Shown piece by piece: positions 47,328-60,889 of a stretch of 64,000 nucleotides of DNA. The position numbers were made by a program, and so were the translations under genes. The notes beneath the pieces were generated by a model that did no database searches, was not told where the DNA came from, and saw nothing but the letters and a program-made list of their open reading frames with translations. This DNA comes from Euptelea pleiosperma. Its lineage: Eukaryota > Streptophyta > Magnoliopsida > Ranunculales > Eupteleaceae. Positions within the stretch are counted from its first letter, which is position 1, and each line of letters opens with the position of its first letter. The DNA lies in the NCBI GenBank assembly GCA_035048495.1, contig JASUTR010000130.1:289339-353338 (forward strand), read 5' to 3'.

Positions 47328-47623
47328 AGACAGAGAAAGAAAAAACCAAGATAGCACAATGATCTTCAAGCTGCCAATAGATCAATCAATCACTCATCAA
47401 CCTAGATCTTCCAAGGAAATCTAGGAACCCGAAGGAAAGAGAAGAATAAATGGGAGAAGAGAACCAAAAAGACAAAATCAAGATCCTAAAAAAACCAAGA
47501 AAACCAAATGCTCAAAACCTAGGAGAGAGAAGAGAGCTCTTCCAATTTTTTCCTCACCGTAATTGGAATTTGGAAAGTTGCTTAATCTTGAAGATTCGAT
47601 CCAAATCGAAAACTTTTCATTTT
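47328..47623 (-). other. LINE 5' UTR / probable internal promoter region
   Basis: About 300 bp upstream of ORF1 on the minus strand. It is pyrimidine-rich (TTTTTTAGGATC, TTCTCTTCTCCC, CTTTCTCTGTC) and ends at the satellite junction near 47,623. Its presence with an intact ORF1 indicates that the copy is not strongly 5'-truncated. The small plus-strand ORF at 47,450-47,641 runs across the junction and is not a gene. No promoter motif stands out. Confidence 0.7.
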
Positions 47624-48849
47624 AAAGCCTATAACTTGTGACTTTTTCGCAACCAGACCTCTTAATTGGACTCAAACTCTTCCGTTACTAATGTTTCAAC
47701 AGATTTGAAGTGTTAGAAAAAAATTTGAGTCGGTCGAAACAAGTTAGCTCCATCCGTGCGTCAACATCTCAAATTGGACTCAGTTTGTGTGTTACATTCC
47801 GAAGCCTATAACTTGTGACTTTTTCACAACCGGACCTCATAATTAGACTCGAATTCTTCCATTACTATTGTTTAAACACATTTGAAGTGTTAGAACAAGA
47901 TTCGGGACAGTCGAAACAAGTTAGCTCCATCCGTGCGTCAACGTCTCAAATTGGACTCAGTTTGTGTGTTACTTTCCGAAGGCTATAACTTGTGACTTTT
48001 TCGCAACCAGACCTCATAATTGGACTCAAACTCTTCCATTACTAATGTTTCAACAGATTTGAAATGTGTTGGAAATAGATTTCGGACAGTCGAAACAAGT
48101 TAGCTCCATCCGTGCATCAACGTGTCAAATTGCACTCAGTTTGTGTGTTACATTCCGAAGCCTATAACTTGTGACTTTTTCGCAATCAGACCTCATAATT
48201 GGACTCAAACTCTTCCATTACTAATGTTTCAACAGATTTGAAGTGTTGGAACAAAATTTGGGACAGTCGAATCAAGTTAGCTCCATCCGTGCGTCAACGT
48301 ATCAAATTGGACTCAGTTTGTGTGTTACATTCCGAAGCCAATAACTTGTGACTTTTTCGCAACTAGACCTTGTAATTGGACTCAAACTCTTCCATTACTA
48401 TTGTTTCAACAGATTTGAAGTGTTGGAACAAGATTTGGGACAGTCGAAACAAGTTAGCTCCATCCGTGCGTCAACGTCTCAAATTGGACTCAGTTTGTGT
48501 GTTACATTCCGAAGGCTATAACTTGTGACTTTTTCGCAACCAGACCTCATAATTGGACTCAAACTCTTCCATTACTAATGTTTCAACAGATTTGAAATGT
48601 GTTGCAAATAGATTTCGGACAGTCGAAACAAGTTAGCTCCATCCGTGCATCAACGTGTCAAATTGCACTCAGTTTGTGTGTTACATTCCGAAGCCTATAA
48701 CTTGTGACTTTTTCGCAACCAGGCCTCATAATTGGACTCAAACTCTTCCATTACTAATGTTTCAACAGATTTGAAGTGTTGGAACAAGATTTGGGACAGT
48801 CGAAACAAGTTAGCTCCATCCGTGCGTCAACGTCTCAAATTGGACTCAG

Positions 48850-51800
48850 TTTGTGTGTTACATTCCGAAGCCTATAACTTGTGACTTTTTCGCACCCAGA
48901 CCTCATAATTGTACTCAAACTCTTCCGTTACTAATGTTTCAACAGATTTGAAGTGTGGGAACAAAATTAGGGACAGTCGAAACAAGTTAGCTCCATCCGT
49001 GCATCAACGTCTCAAATTGCACTCAGTTTATGTGTTACATTCCAAAGCCTATAACTTGTGACTTTTTCGCAATCAGACCTCAGAAATGGACTCAAACTCT
49101 TCCATTACTAATGTTTCAACAAATTTGAAGTATTGGAACAAGATTTGGGATAGTCGAAACAAGTTAGCTCCATCCGTGCGTCAACGTCTCAAATTGGACT
49201 CAATTTGTGTGTTACATTCCGAAGCCCATAACTTGTGACTATTTCGCAACCAGACCTCATAATTGGACTCAAACTCTTCCGTTACTAATGTTTCAAGAGA
49301 TTTGAAGTGTTGGAACAAAATTTGGGACAGTCGAAACAAGTTAGCTCCATCGGTGCGTCAACGTCTCAAATTGGACTCAGTTTGTGTGTTACATTCCGAA
49401 GCCCATAACTTGTGACTGTTTCGCAACCAGACCTCGTAATTGGACTCAAACTCTTCCATTACTAATGTTTCAACAGATTTTAAGTGTTGGAACAAGATTT
49501 GGGACAGTCGAAACAAGTTAGCTCCATCCGTGCGTCAACGTCTCAAATTGTACTCAGTTTGTGTGTTACAGTCCGAAGCCCATAACTTGTGACTATTTCG
49601 TAACCAGACCTCATAATTGGACTCAAACTCTTCCGTTACAAATGTGTCAACAGATTTGAAGTGTTGGAACAAAATTTGGGACAGTCGAAACAAGTTAGCT
49701 CCATCCGTGCGTCAACATATCAAATTGGACTCAGTTTGTGTGTTACATTCCCAAGCCAATAACTTGTGAATTTTTCGCAACTAGACCTTGTAATTGGACT
49801 CAAACTCTTCCATTACTATTGTTTCAACAGATTTGAAGTGTTGGAACAAGATTTGGGACAGTCGAAATAAGTTAGCTCCATCCGTTCGTCAACGTCTCAA
49901 ATTGGACTCAGTTTGTGTGTTACATTCCGAAGCCTATAACTTGTGACTTTTTCGTAACCAGACCTCATAATTGCACTCAAACTCTTCCGTTACTAATGTT
50001 TCAACAGATTTGAAGTGTGGGAACAAAATTAGGGACTGTCGAAACAAGTTAGCTCCATCCGTGCGTTAACGTCTCAAATTGGACTCAGTTTGTGTGTTAC
50101 ATTCCAAAGCCTATAACTTGTGACTTTTTCGCAACCAGACCTCTTAATTGGACTCAAACTCTTCCGTTACTAATGTTTCAACAGATTTGAAGTGTTAGAA
50201 AAATATTTGGGTCGGTCGAAACAAGTTAGCTCCATCCGTGCGTCAACATCTCAAATTGGACTCAGTTTGTGTGTTACATTCCGAAGCCTATAACTTGTGA
50301 CTTTTTCGCAACCGGACCTCATAATTAGACTCGAAATCTTTCATTACTATTGTTTAAACACATTTGAAGTGTTAGAACAAGATTCGGGACAGTCGAAACA
50401 ACTTAGCTCCATCCGTGCGTCAACGTCTCAAATTGGACTCAGTTTGTGTGTTACATTCCGAAGGCTATAACTTGTGACTTTTTCGCAACCAGACCTCATA
50501 ATTGGACTCAAACTCTTCCATTACTAATGTTTCAACAGATTTGAAATGTGTTGGAAATAGATTTCGGACAGTCGAAACAAGTTAGCTCCATCCGTGCATC
50601 AACGTGTCAAATTGCACTCAGTTTGTGTGTTACATTCCGAAGCCTATAACTTGTGACATTTTCGCAACCAAGCCTCATAATTGGACTCAAACTCTTCCAT
50701 TACTAATGTTTCAACAGATTTGAAGTGTTGGAACAAGATTTAGGACAGTCGAAACAAGTTAGCTCCATCCGTGCGTCAACGTCTCAAATTGGACTCAGTT
50801 TGTGTGTTAGATTCCGAAGCCTATAACTTGTGACTTTTTCGCACCCAGACCTCATAATTGGACTCAAACTCTTCCATTACTAATATTTCAACAGATTTGA
50901 AGTGTTGGAACAAGATTTGGGACTGTCGAAACAAGTTAGCTCCATCCGTGCGTTAACGTCTCAAATTGCACTCAGTTTGTGTGTTACATTCCGAAGCCTA
51001 TAACTTGTGACTTTTTCGCAACCAGACCTCATAATTGGACTCAAACTCTTCCATTACTAATGTTTCAACAGATTTGAAATGTGTTGGAAAAAAATTTGGG
51101 TCGGTGGAAACAAGTTAGCTCCATCCGTGCGTCAACGTCTCAAATTGGACTCAGTTTGTGTGTTACATTCCGAAGCCAATAACTTGTGACTGTTTCGCAA
51201 CCAGACCTCGTAATTGGATTCAAACTCTTCCATTACTAATGTTTCAGCAGATTTGAAGTGTTGGAACAAGATTTGGGACAGTCGAAACAAGTTAGCTCCA
51301 TCCGTGCGTTAACGTCTCAAATTGGACTCAGTTTGTGTGTTACATTCCGAAGCCTATAACTTGTGACTTTTTCGCACCCAGACCTCATAATTGTACTCAA
51401 ACTCTTCCGTTACTAATGTTTCAACAGATTTGAAGTGTGGGAACAAAATTAGGGACAGTCGAAACAAGTTAGCTCCATCCGTGCGTCAACGTCTCAAATT
51501 GGACTCAGTTTGTGTGTTACATTCCGAAGCCTATAACTTGTGACTTTTTCGCACCCAGACCTCATAATTGTACTCAAACTCTTCCGTTACTAATGTTTCA
51601 ACAGATTTTAATTGTGGGATCAAAATTAGGGACCGTCGAAACAAGTTAGCTCCATCCGTGCGTCAACGTCTCAAATTGGACTCAGTTTGTGTGTTACATT
51701 CCGAAGCCTTTAACTTGTGACTTTTTCGTAACCAGACCTCAAAATTGCACTCAAACTCTTCCGTTACTAATGTTTCAACAGATTTGAAGTGTGGGAAGAA

Positions 51801-53456
51801 AATTAGGGACTGTCGAAACAAGTTAGCTCCATCCGTGCGTTAACGTCTCAAATTGGACTCAGTTTGTGTGTTACATTCCAAAGCCTATAACTTGTGACTT
51901 TTTCGCAACCAGACCTCTTAATTGGACTCAAACTCTTCCGTTACTAATGTTTCAACAGATTTGAAGTGTTAGAAAAAATTTTGGGTCGGTCGAAACAAGT
52001 TAGCTCCATCCGTGCGTCAACATCTCAAATTGGACTCAGTTTGTGTGTTACATTCCGAAGCCTATAACTTGTGACTTTTCGCAACCGGACCTCATAATTA
52101 GACTCGAATTCTTTCATTACTATTGTTTAAACACATTTGAAGTGTTAGAACAAGATTCGGGACAGTCGAAACAACTTAGCTCCATCCGTGCGTCAACGTC
52201 TCAAATTTGACTCAGTTTGTGTGTTACATTCCGAAGGCTATAAGTTGTGACTTTTTCGCAACCAGACCTCATAATTGGACTCAAACTCTTCCATTACTAA
52301 TGTTTCAACAGATTTGAAATGTGTTGAAAATAGATTTCGGACAGTCGAAACAAGTTAGCTCCATCCGTGCATCAACGTGTCAAATTGCACTCAGTTTGTG
52401 TGTTACATTCCGAAGCCTATAACTTGTGACTTTTTCGCAATCAGACCTCATAATTCGACTCAAACTCTTCCATTACTAATGTTTCAACAGATTTGAAGTG
52501 TTGGAACAAAATTTGGGACAGTCGAATCAAGTTAGCTCCATCCGTGCGTCAACGTATCAAATTGGACTCAGTTTGTGTGTTACATTCCGAAGCCAATAAC
52601 TTGTGACTTTTTCGCAACTAGACCTTGTAATTGGACTCAAACTCTTCCATTACTATTGTTTCAATAGATTTGAAGTGTTGGAACAAGATTTGGGACAGTC
52701 GAAACAAGTTAGCTTCATCCGTGCGTCAACGTCTCAAATTGGACTCAGTTTGTGTGTTACATTCCAAAGCCTATAACTTGTGACTTTTTCGCAATCAGAC
52801 CTCATAATTGGACTCAAACTCTTCCATTACTAATGTGTCAACAGATTTGAAGTGTTGGAACAAAATTTGGGTCAGTCGAAACAAGTTAGCTCCATCCGTG
52901 CATCAACGTCTCAAATTGCACTCAGTTTGTGTGTTACATTCCAAAGCCTATAACTTGTGACTTTTTCGCAATCAGACCTCATAATTGGACTCAAACTCTT
53001 CCATTACTAATGTTTCAACATATTTGAAGTGTTGGAATAAGATTTGGGAGAGTCGAAACAAGTTAGCTCCATCCGTGCGTCAACGTCTAAAATTGGACTC
53101 AATTTGTGTGTTACATTCCAAAGCCTATAACTTGTGACTTTTTCGCAATCAGACCTCATAATTGGACTCAAACTCTTCCATTACTAATGTTTCAACAGAT
53201 TTGAAGTGTTGGAACAAGATTTGGGATAGTCGAAACAAGTTAGCTCCATCCGTGCGTCAACGTCTCAAATTGGACTCAGTTTGTGTGTTACATTCCGAAG
53301 CCAATAACTTGTGACTGTTTCGCAACCAGACCTCGTAATTGGATTCAAACTCTTCCATTACTAATGTTTCAGCAGATTTGAAGTGTTGGAACAAGATTTG
53401 GGACTGTCGAAACAAGTTAGCTCCATCCGTGCGTCAACGTCTCAAATTGGACTCAG
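48850..53456 (+). repeat. 26-monomer higher-order unit, copy 1
   Basis: 4,607 bp, about 26 monomers. Its private variants recur in the next 4.6 kb at a constant offset of 4,606-4,608 bp: CAGAAATGGAC (49,081 and 53,688), GACATTTTCGCAACCAAGCC (50,655 and 55,261), TGTGGGATC with GGGACCGTCG (about 51,610 and 56,219) and CTTTAACTTGTG (about 51,709 and 56,315). It also contains, at 50,091-50,110, the uninterrupted counterpart of the LINE insertion site. Confidence 0.85.
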
Positions 53457-56400
53457 TTTGTGTGTTACATTCCGAAGCCTATAACTTGTGACTTTTTCGC
53501 ACCCAGACCTCATAATTGTACTCAAACTCTTCCGTTACTAATGTTTCAACAGATTTGAAGTGTGGGAACAAAATTAGGGACAGTCGAAACAAGTTAGCTC
53601 CATCCGTGCATCAACGTCTCAAATTGCACTCAGTTTATGTGTTACATTCCAAAGCCTATAACTTGTGACTTTTTCGCAATCAGACCTCAGAAATGGACTC
53701 AAACTCTTCCATTACTAATGTTTCAACAAATTTGAAGTATTGGAACAAGATTTGGGATAGTCGAAACAAGTTAGCTCCATCCGTGCGTCAACGTCTCAAA
53801 TTGGACTCAATTTGTGTGTTACATTCCGAAGCCCATAACTTGTGACTATTTCGCAACCAGACCTCATAATTGGACTCAAACTCTTCCGTTACTAATGTTT
53901 CAAGAGATTTGAAGTGTTGGAACAAATTTGGGACAGTCGAAACAAGTTAGCTCCATCGGTGCGTCAACGTCTCAAATTGGACTCAGTTTGTGTGTTACAT
54001 TCCGAAGCCCATAACTTGTGACTGTTTCGCAACCAGACCTCGTAATTGGACTCAAACTCTTCCATTACTAATGTTTCAACAGATTTTAAGTGTTGGAACA
54101 AGATTTGGGACAGTCGAAACAAGTTAGCTCCATCCGTGCGTCAACGTCTCAAATTGTACTCAGTTTGTGTGTTACAGTCCGAAGCCCATAACTTGTGACT
54201 ATTTCGTAACCAGACCTCATAATTGGACTCAAACTCTTCCGTTACAAATGTGTCAACAGATTTGAAGTGTTGGAACAAAATTTGGGACAGTCGAAACAAG
54301 TTAGCTCCATCCGTGCGTCAACATATCAAATTGGACTCAGTTTGTGTGTTACATTCCCAAGCCAATAACTTGTGAATTTTTCGCAACTAGACCTTGTAAT
54401 TGGACTCAAACTCTTCCATTACTATTGTTTCAACAGATTTGAAGTGTTGGAACAAGATTTGGGACAGTCGAAATAAGTTAGCTCCATCCGTTCGTCAACG
54501 TCTCAAATTGGACTCAGTTTGTGTGTTACATTCCGAAGCCTATAACTTGTGACTTTTTCGTAACCAGACCTCATAATTGCACTCAAACTCTTCCGTTACT
54601 AATGTTTCAACAGATTTGAAGTGTGGGAACAAAATTAGGGACTGTCGAAACAAGTTAGCTCCATCCGTGCGTTAACGTCTCAAATTGGACTCAGTTTGTG
54701 TGTTACATTCCAAAGCCTATAACTTGTGACTTTTTCGCAACCAGACCTCTTAATTGGACTCAAACTCTTCCGTTACTAATGTTTCAACAGATTTGAAGTG
54801 TTAGAAAAATATTTGGGTCGGTCGAAACAAGTTAGCTCCATCCGTGCGTCAACATCTCAAATTGGACTCAGTTTGTGTGTTACATTCCGAAGCCTATAAC
54901 TTGTGACTTTTTCGCAACCGGACCTCATAATTAGACTCGAAATCTTTCATTACTATTGTTTAAACACATTTGAAGTGTTAGAACAAGATTCGGGACAGTC
55001 GAAACAACTTAGCTCCATCCGTGCGTCAACGTCTCAAATTGGACTCAGTTTGTGTGTTACATTCCGAAGGCTATAACTTGTGACTTTTTCGCAACCAGAC
55101 CTCATAATTGGACTCAAACTCTTCCATTACTAATGTTTCAACAGATTTGAAATGTGTTGGAAATAGATTTCGGACAGTCGAAACAAGTTAGCTCCATCCG
55201 TGCATCAACGTGTCAAATTGCACTCAGTTTGTGTGTTACATTCCGAAGCCTATAACTTGTGACATTTTCGCAACCAAGCCTCATAATTGGACTCAAACTC
55301 TTCCATTACTAATGTTTCAACAGATTTGAAGTGTTGGAACAAGATTTAGGACAGTCGAAACAAGTTAGCTCCATCCGTGCGTCAACGTCTCAAATTGGAC
55401 TCAGTTTGTGTGTTAGATTCCGAAGCCTATAACTTGTGACTTTTTCGCACCCAGACCTCATAATTGGACTCAAACTCTTCCATTACTAATATTTCAACAG
55501 ATTTGAAGTGTTGGAACAAGATTTGGGACTGTCGAAACAAGTTAGCTCCATCCGTGCGTTAACGTCTCAAATTGCACTCAGTTTGTGTGTTACATTCCGA
55601 AGCCTATAACTTGTGACTTTTTCGCAACCAGACCTCATAATTGGACTCAAACTCTTCCATTACTAATGTTTCAACAGATTTGAAATGTGTTGGAAAAAAA
55701 TTTGGGTCGGTGGAAACAAGTTAGCTCCATCCGTGCGTCAACGTCTCAAATTGGACTCAGTTTGTGTGTTACATTCCGAAGCCAATAACTTGTGACTGTT
55801 TCGCAACCAGACCTCGTAATTGGATTCAAACTCTTCCATTACTAATGTTTCAGCAGATTTGAAGTGTTGGAACAAGATTTGGGACAGTCGAAACAAGTTA
55901 GCTCCATCCGTGCGTTAACGTCTCAAATTGGACTCAGTTTGTGTGTTACATTCCGAAGCCTATAACTTGTGACTTTTTCGCACCCAGACCTCATAATTGT
56001 ACTCAAACTCTTCCGTTACTAATGTTTCAACAGATTTGAAGTGTGGGAACAAAATTAGGGACAGTCGAAACAAGTTAGCTCCATCCGTGCGTCAACGTCT
56101 CAAATTGGACTCAGTTTGTGTGTTACATTCCGAAGCCTATAACTTGTGACTTTTTCGCACCCAGACCTCATAATTGTACTCAAACTCTTCCGTTACTAAT
56201 GTTTCAACAGATTTTAATTGTGGGATCAAAATTAGGGACCGTCGAAACAAGTTAGCTCCATCCGTGCGTCAACGTCTCAAATTGGACTCAGTTTGTGTGT
56301 TACATTCCGAAGCCTTTAACTTGTGACTTTTTCGTAACCAGACCTCATAATTGCACTCAAACTCTTCCGTTACTAATGTTTCAACAGATTTGAAGTGTGG

Positions 56401-58063
56401 GAAGAAAATTAGGGACTGTCGAAACAAGTTAGCTCCATCCGTGCGTTAACGTCTCAAATTGGACTCAGTTTGTGTGTTACATTCCAAAGCCTATAACTTG
56501 TGACTTTTTCGCAACCAGACCTCTTAATTGGACTCAAACTCTTCCGTTACTAATGTTTCAACAGATTTGAAGTGTTAGAAAAAATTTTGGGTCGGTCGAA
56601 ACAAGTTAGCTCCATCCGTGCGTCAACATCTCAAATTGGACTCAGTTTGTGTGTTACATTCCGAAGCCTATAACTTGTGACTTTTTCGCAACCGGACCTC
56701 ATAATTAGACTCGAATTCTTTCATTACTATTGTTTAAACACATTTGAAGTGTTAGAACAAGATTCGGGACAGTCGAAACAACTTAGCTCCATCCGTGCGT
56801 CAACGTCTCAAATTTGACTCAGTTTGTGTGTTACATTCCGAAGGCTATAAGTTGTGACTTTTTCGCAACCAGACCTCATAATTGGACTCAAACTCTTCCA
56901 TTACTAATGTTTCAACAGATTTGAAATGTGTTGAAAATAGATTTCGGACAGTCGAAACAAGTTAGCTCCATCCGTGCATCAACGTGTCAAATTGCACTCA
57001 GTTTGTGTGTTACATTCCGAAGCCTATAACTTGTGACTTTTTCGCAATCAGACCTCATAATTCGACTCAAACTCTTCCATTACTAATGTTTCAACAGATT
57101 TGAAGTGTTGGAACAAAATTTGGGACAGTCGAATCAAGTTAGCTCCATCCGTGCGTCAACGTATCAAATTGGACTCAGTTTGTGTGTTACATTCCGAAGC
57201 CAATAACTTGTGACTTTTTCGCAACTAGACCTTGTAATTGGACTCAAACTCTTCCATTACTATTGTTTCAATAGATTTGAAGTGTTGGAACAAGATTTGG
57301 GACAGTCGAAACAAGTTAGCTTCATCCGTGCGTCAACGTCTCAAATTGGACTCAGTTTGTGTGTTACATTCCAAAGCCTATAACTTGTGACTTTTTCGCA
57401 ATCAGACCTCATAATTGGACTCAAACTCTTCCATTACTAATGTGTCAACAGATTTGAAGTGTTGGAACAAAATTTGGGTCAGTCGAAACAAGTTAGCTCC
57501 ATCCGTGCATCAACGTCTCAAATTGCACTCAGTTTGTGTGTTACATTCCAAAGCCTATAACTTGTGACTTTTTCGCAATCAGACCTCATAATTGGACTCA
57601 AACTCTTCCATTACTAATGTTTCAACATATTTGAAGTGTTGGAATAAGATTTGGGAGAGTCGAAACAAGTTAGCTCCATCCGTGCGTCAACGTCTAAAAT
57701 TGGACTCAATTTGTGTGTTACATTCCAAAGCCTATAACTTGTGACTTTTTCGCAATCAGACCTCATAATTGGACTCAAACTCTTCCATTACTAATGTTTC
57801 AACAGATTTGAAGTGTTGGAACAAGAGTTGGGATAGTCGAAACAAGTTAGCTCCATCCGTGCGTCAACGTCTCAAATTGGACTCAGTTTGTGTGTTACAT
57901 TCCGAAGCCAATAACTTGTGACTGTTTCGCAACCAGACCTCGTAATTGGATTCAAACTCTTCCATTACTAATGTTTCAGCAGATTTGAAGTGTTGGAACA
58001 AGATTTGGGACAGTCGAAACAAGTTAGCTCCATCCGTGCGTCAACATCTAAAATTGGACTCAG
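53457..58063 (+). repeat. 26-monomer higher-order unit, copy 2
   Basis: This is the direct tandem copy of 48,850-53,456. Reading the two side by side I found only a handful of differences: a 1-bp deletion at about 53,924 (ACAAATTTGGG); an extra T in a T-run at about 56,670; CATAATTGC for CAAAATTGC at 56,346; GAGTTGGG for GATTTGGG at 57,825; and CATCTAAAATTGG in the last monomer. Such similarity implies very recent duplication, or an assembly artefact. Confidence 0.85.
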
Positions 58064-59104
58064 TTTGTGTGTTACATTCCGAAGCCTATAACTTGTGACT
58101 TTTTCGCACCCAGACCTCATTATTGTACTCAAACTCTTCCGTTACTAATGTTTCAACAGATTTGAAGTTTGGGAACAAAATTAGGGACAGTCGAAACAAG
58201 TTAGCTCCATCCGTGCGTCAACGTCTCAAATTGGACTCAGTTTGTGTGTTACATTCCAAAGCCTATAACTTGTGACTTTTTCGCAATCAGACCTCATAAT
58301 TGGACTCAAACTCTTCCATTACTAATGTGTCAACAGATTTGAAGTGTTGGAACAAAATTTGGGACAGTCGAAACAAGTTAGCTCCATCCGTGCATCAACG
58401 TCTCAAATTGCACTCAGTTTGTGTGTTACATTCCAAAGCCTATAACTTGTGACTTTTTCGCAATCAGACCTCATAATTGGACTCAAACTCTTCCATTACA
58501 AATGTTTCAACATATTTGAAGTGTTGGAATAAGATTTGGGAGATTCGAAACAAGTTAGCTCCATCCGTGCGTCAACGTCTAAAATTGGACTCAATTTGTG
58601 TGTTACATTCCAAAGCCTATAACTTGTGACTTTTTCGCAATCAGACCTCATAATTGGACTCAAACTCTTCCATTACTAATGTTTCAACAGATTTGAAGTG
58701 TTGGAACAAGATTTGGGATAGTCGAAACAAGTTAGCTCCATCCGTGCGTCAACGTCTCAAATTGGACTCAGTTTGTGTGTTACATTCCGAAGCCCATAAC
58801 TTGTGACTATTTCGCAACCAGACCTCATAATTAGACTCAAACTCTTCCGTTACTAATGTTTCAACAGATTTGAAGTGTTGGAACAAAATTTGGGACAGTC
58901 GAAATAAGTTAGCTCCATCCGTGCGTCAACGTATCAAATTGGACTCAGTTTGTCTGTTACATTCCGAATCCAATAACTTGTGACTTTTTCAGCACTAGAC
59001 CTTGTAATTGGACTCAAACTCTTCCATTACTATTGTTTCATAAGATTTGAAGTGTTTGAACAAGATTTGGGACAGTCGAAACAAGTTAGCTCCATCCGTG
59101 CGTC

Positions 59105-60874
59105 AACGTCTCAAATTGGACTCAGTTTGTGTGTTACATTCCGAAGCCTATAACTTGTGACTTTTTCGCAACCAGACCTCATAATTGGACTCAAACTCTT
59201 CCATTACTAATGTTTCAGCAGATTTGAACTGTGGGAACAAGATTTGGGACAGTCGAAACAAGTTAGCTCCATCCGTGCGTCAACGTCTCAAATTGGACTC
59301 AGTTTGTGTGTTACATTCCGAAGCCTATAACTTGTGACTTTTTCGCAACCAGACCTCATAATTGGACTCAAACTCTTCCGTTACTAATGTTTCAATAGAT
59401 TTGAAGTGTTGGAACAAAATTTGGGGCAGTCGAAATAGGTTAGCTCCATCCGTGCGTCAACGTCTCAAATTGGACTCAGTTTGTGTGTTACATTCCGAAG
59501 CCCATAACTTGTGACTGTTTCTCAACCAGACCTCGTAATTGGACTCAAACTCTTCCATTACTAATGTTTCAACAGATTTGAAGTGTTGGAACAAGATTTG
59601 GGACAGTCGACACAAGTTAGCTCCATCCGTGCGTCAACGTATCAAATTGGACTCAGTTTGTGTGTTACAGTCCGATGCTTATAACTTGTGACTATTTCGC
59701 AACCAGACCTCATAATTGGACTCAAACTCTTCCGTTACTAATGTGTCAACAGATTTGAAGTGTTGGAACAAAATTTGGGACAGTCGAAACAAGTTAGCTC
59801 CATCCGTGCGTCAACGTCTCAAATTGGACTCAGTTTGTGTGTTACATTCCGAAGCCAATAACTTGTGACTTTTTCGCAACTAGACCTTTTAATAGGACTC
59901 AAACTCTTCCATTACTATTGTTTCAACAGATTTGGGGTGTTGGAACAAGATTTGGGACAGTCGAAACAAGTTAGCTCCATCCGTGCGTCAACGTCTCAAA
60001 TTGGACTCAGTTTGTGTGTTACATTCCGAAGCCTATAACTTGTGACTTTTTCGCAACCAGACCTCATAATTGGACTCAAACTCTTCCATTACTAATGTTT
60101 CAGCAGATTTGAAGTGTGGGAACAAGATTTGGGACAGTCGAAACAAGTTAGCTCCATCCGTGCGTCAACGTCTCAAATTGGACTCAGTTTGTGTGTTACA
60201 TTCCGAAGCCTATAACTTGTGACTTTTTCGCAACCAGACCTCATAATTGGACTCAAACTCTTCCGTTACTAATGTTTCAATAGATTTGAAGTGTTGGAAC
60301 AAAATTTGGGGCAGTCGAAACAGGTTAGCTCCATCCGTGCGTCAACGTCTCAAATTGGACTCAGTTTGTGTGTTACATTCCGAAGCCCATAACTTGTGAC
60401 TGTTTCGCAACCAGACCTCGTAATTGGACTCAAACTCTTCCATTACTAATGTTTCAATAGATTTGAAGTGTTGGAACAAGATTTGGGACAGTCGACACAA
60501 GTTAGCTCCATCCGTGCGTCAACGTATCAAATTGGACTCAGTTTGTGTGTTACAGTCCGATGCTTATAACTTGTGACTATTTCGCAACCAGACCTCATAA
60601 TTGGACTCAAACTCTTCCGTTACTAATGTGTCAACAGATTTGAAGTGTTGGAACAAAATTTGGGACAGTCGAAACAAGTTAGCTCCATCCGTGCGTCAAC
60701 GTCTCAAATTGGACTCAGTTTGTGTGTTACATTCCGAAGCCAATAACTTGTGACTTTTTCGCAACTAGACCTTTTAATTGGACTCAAACTCTTCCATTAC
60801 TATTGTTTCAACAGATTTGGGGTGTTGGAACAAGATTTGGGACAGTCGAAACAAGTTAGCTCCATCCGTGCGTC
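59105..60874 (+). repeat. Tandem duplication of a 5-monomer unit
   Basis: 885 bp (5 x 177) at about 59,105-59,989 is repeated at about 59,990-60,874. The private variant TCCGATGCTTATAAC occurs at 59,671 and 60,556, exactly 885 bp apart, and GATTTGGGGTGTTGG and CGACACAAG recur likewise. A few substitutions separate the copies, for example AATAGGACTC against AATTGGACTC and TTTCTCAACC against TTTCGCAACC. Confidence 0.8.
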
Positions 60875-60889
60875 AACGTCTCAAATTTG

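Larger units (their letters stand above)
41730..47623 (-). mobile_element. L1-type LINE, nearly full length, inserted in the satellite
   Basis: About 5.9 kb in the order 5' UTR, ORF1 (DUF4283-like plus CCHC knuckle), ORF2 (endonuclease, reverse transcriptase, zinc-binding region, RNase H), short 3' UTR and poly(A), all on the minus strand. This is the layout of plant L1-clade elements that carry an RNase H domain. The only coding lesion I found is one frameshift in ORF2 near 43,620. There is no clear target-site duplication. Compared with the uninterrupted paralogous monomer at 50,091-50,110, the left flank stops after TGTGTGTT and the right flank resumes at AAAGCCTATAAC, so up to 7 bp (ACATTCC) are missing. 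If CATTTT at 47,618 is a mutated CATTCC, only 1 bp is missing. Equivalent monomers at about 50.1 and 54.7 kb are empty. Confidence 0.95.

Noticed and set aside
47328..47369. Possible signal peptide at the ORF1 N terminus
   Set aside because: The 14 hydrophobic residues precede a better start (MASPTG). ORF1 proteins of plant LINEs are not secreted, and the stretch is most likely leader sequence read in frame.
47450..47641. Plus-strand ORF of 63 codons at the LINE 5' end
   Set aside because: It crosses the LINE-satellite junction and is composed of A-rich leader complement.
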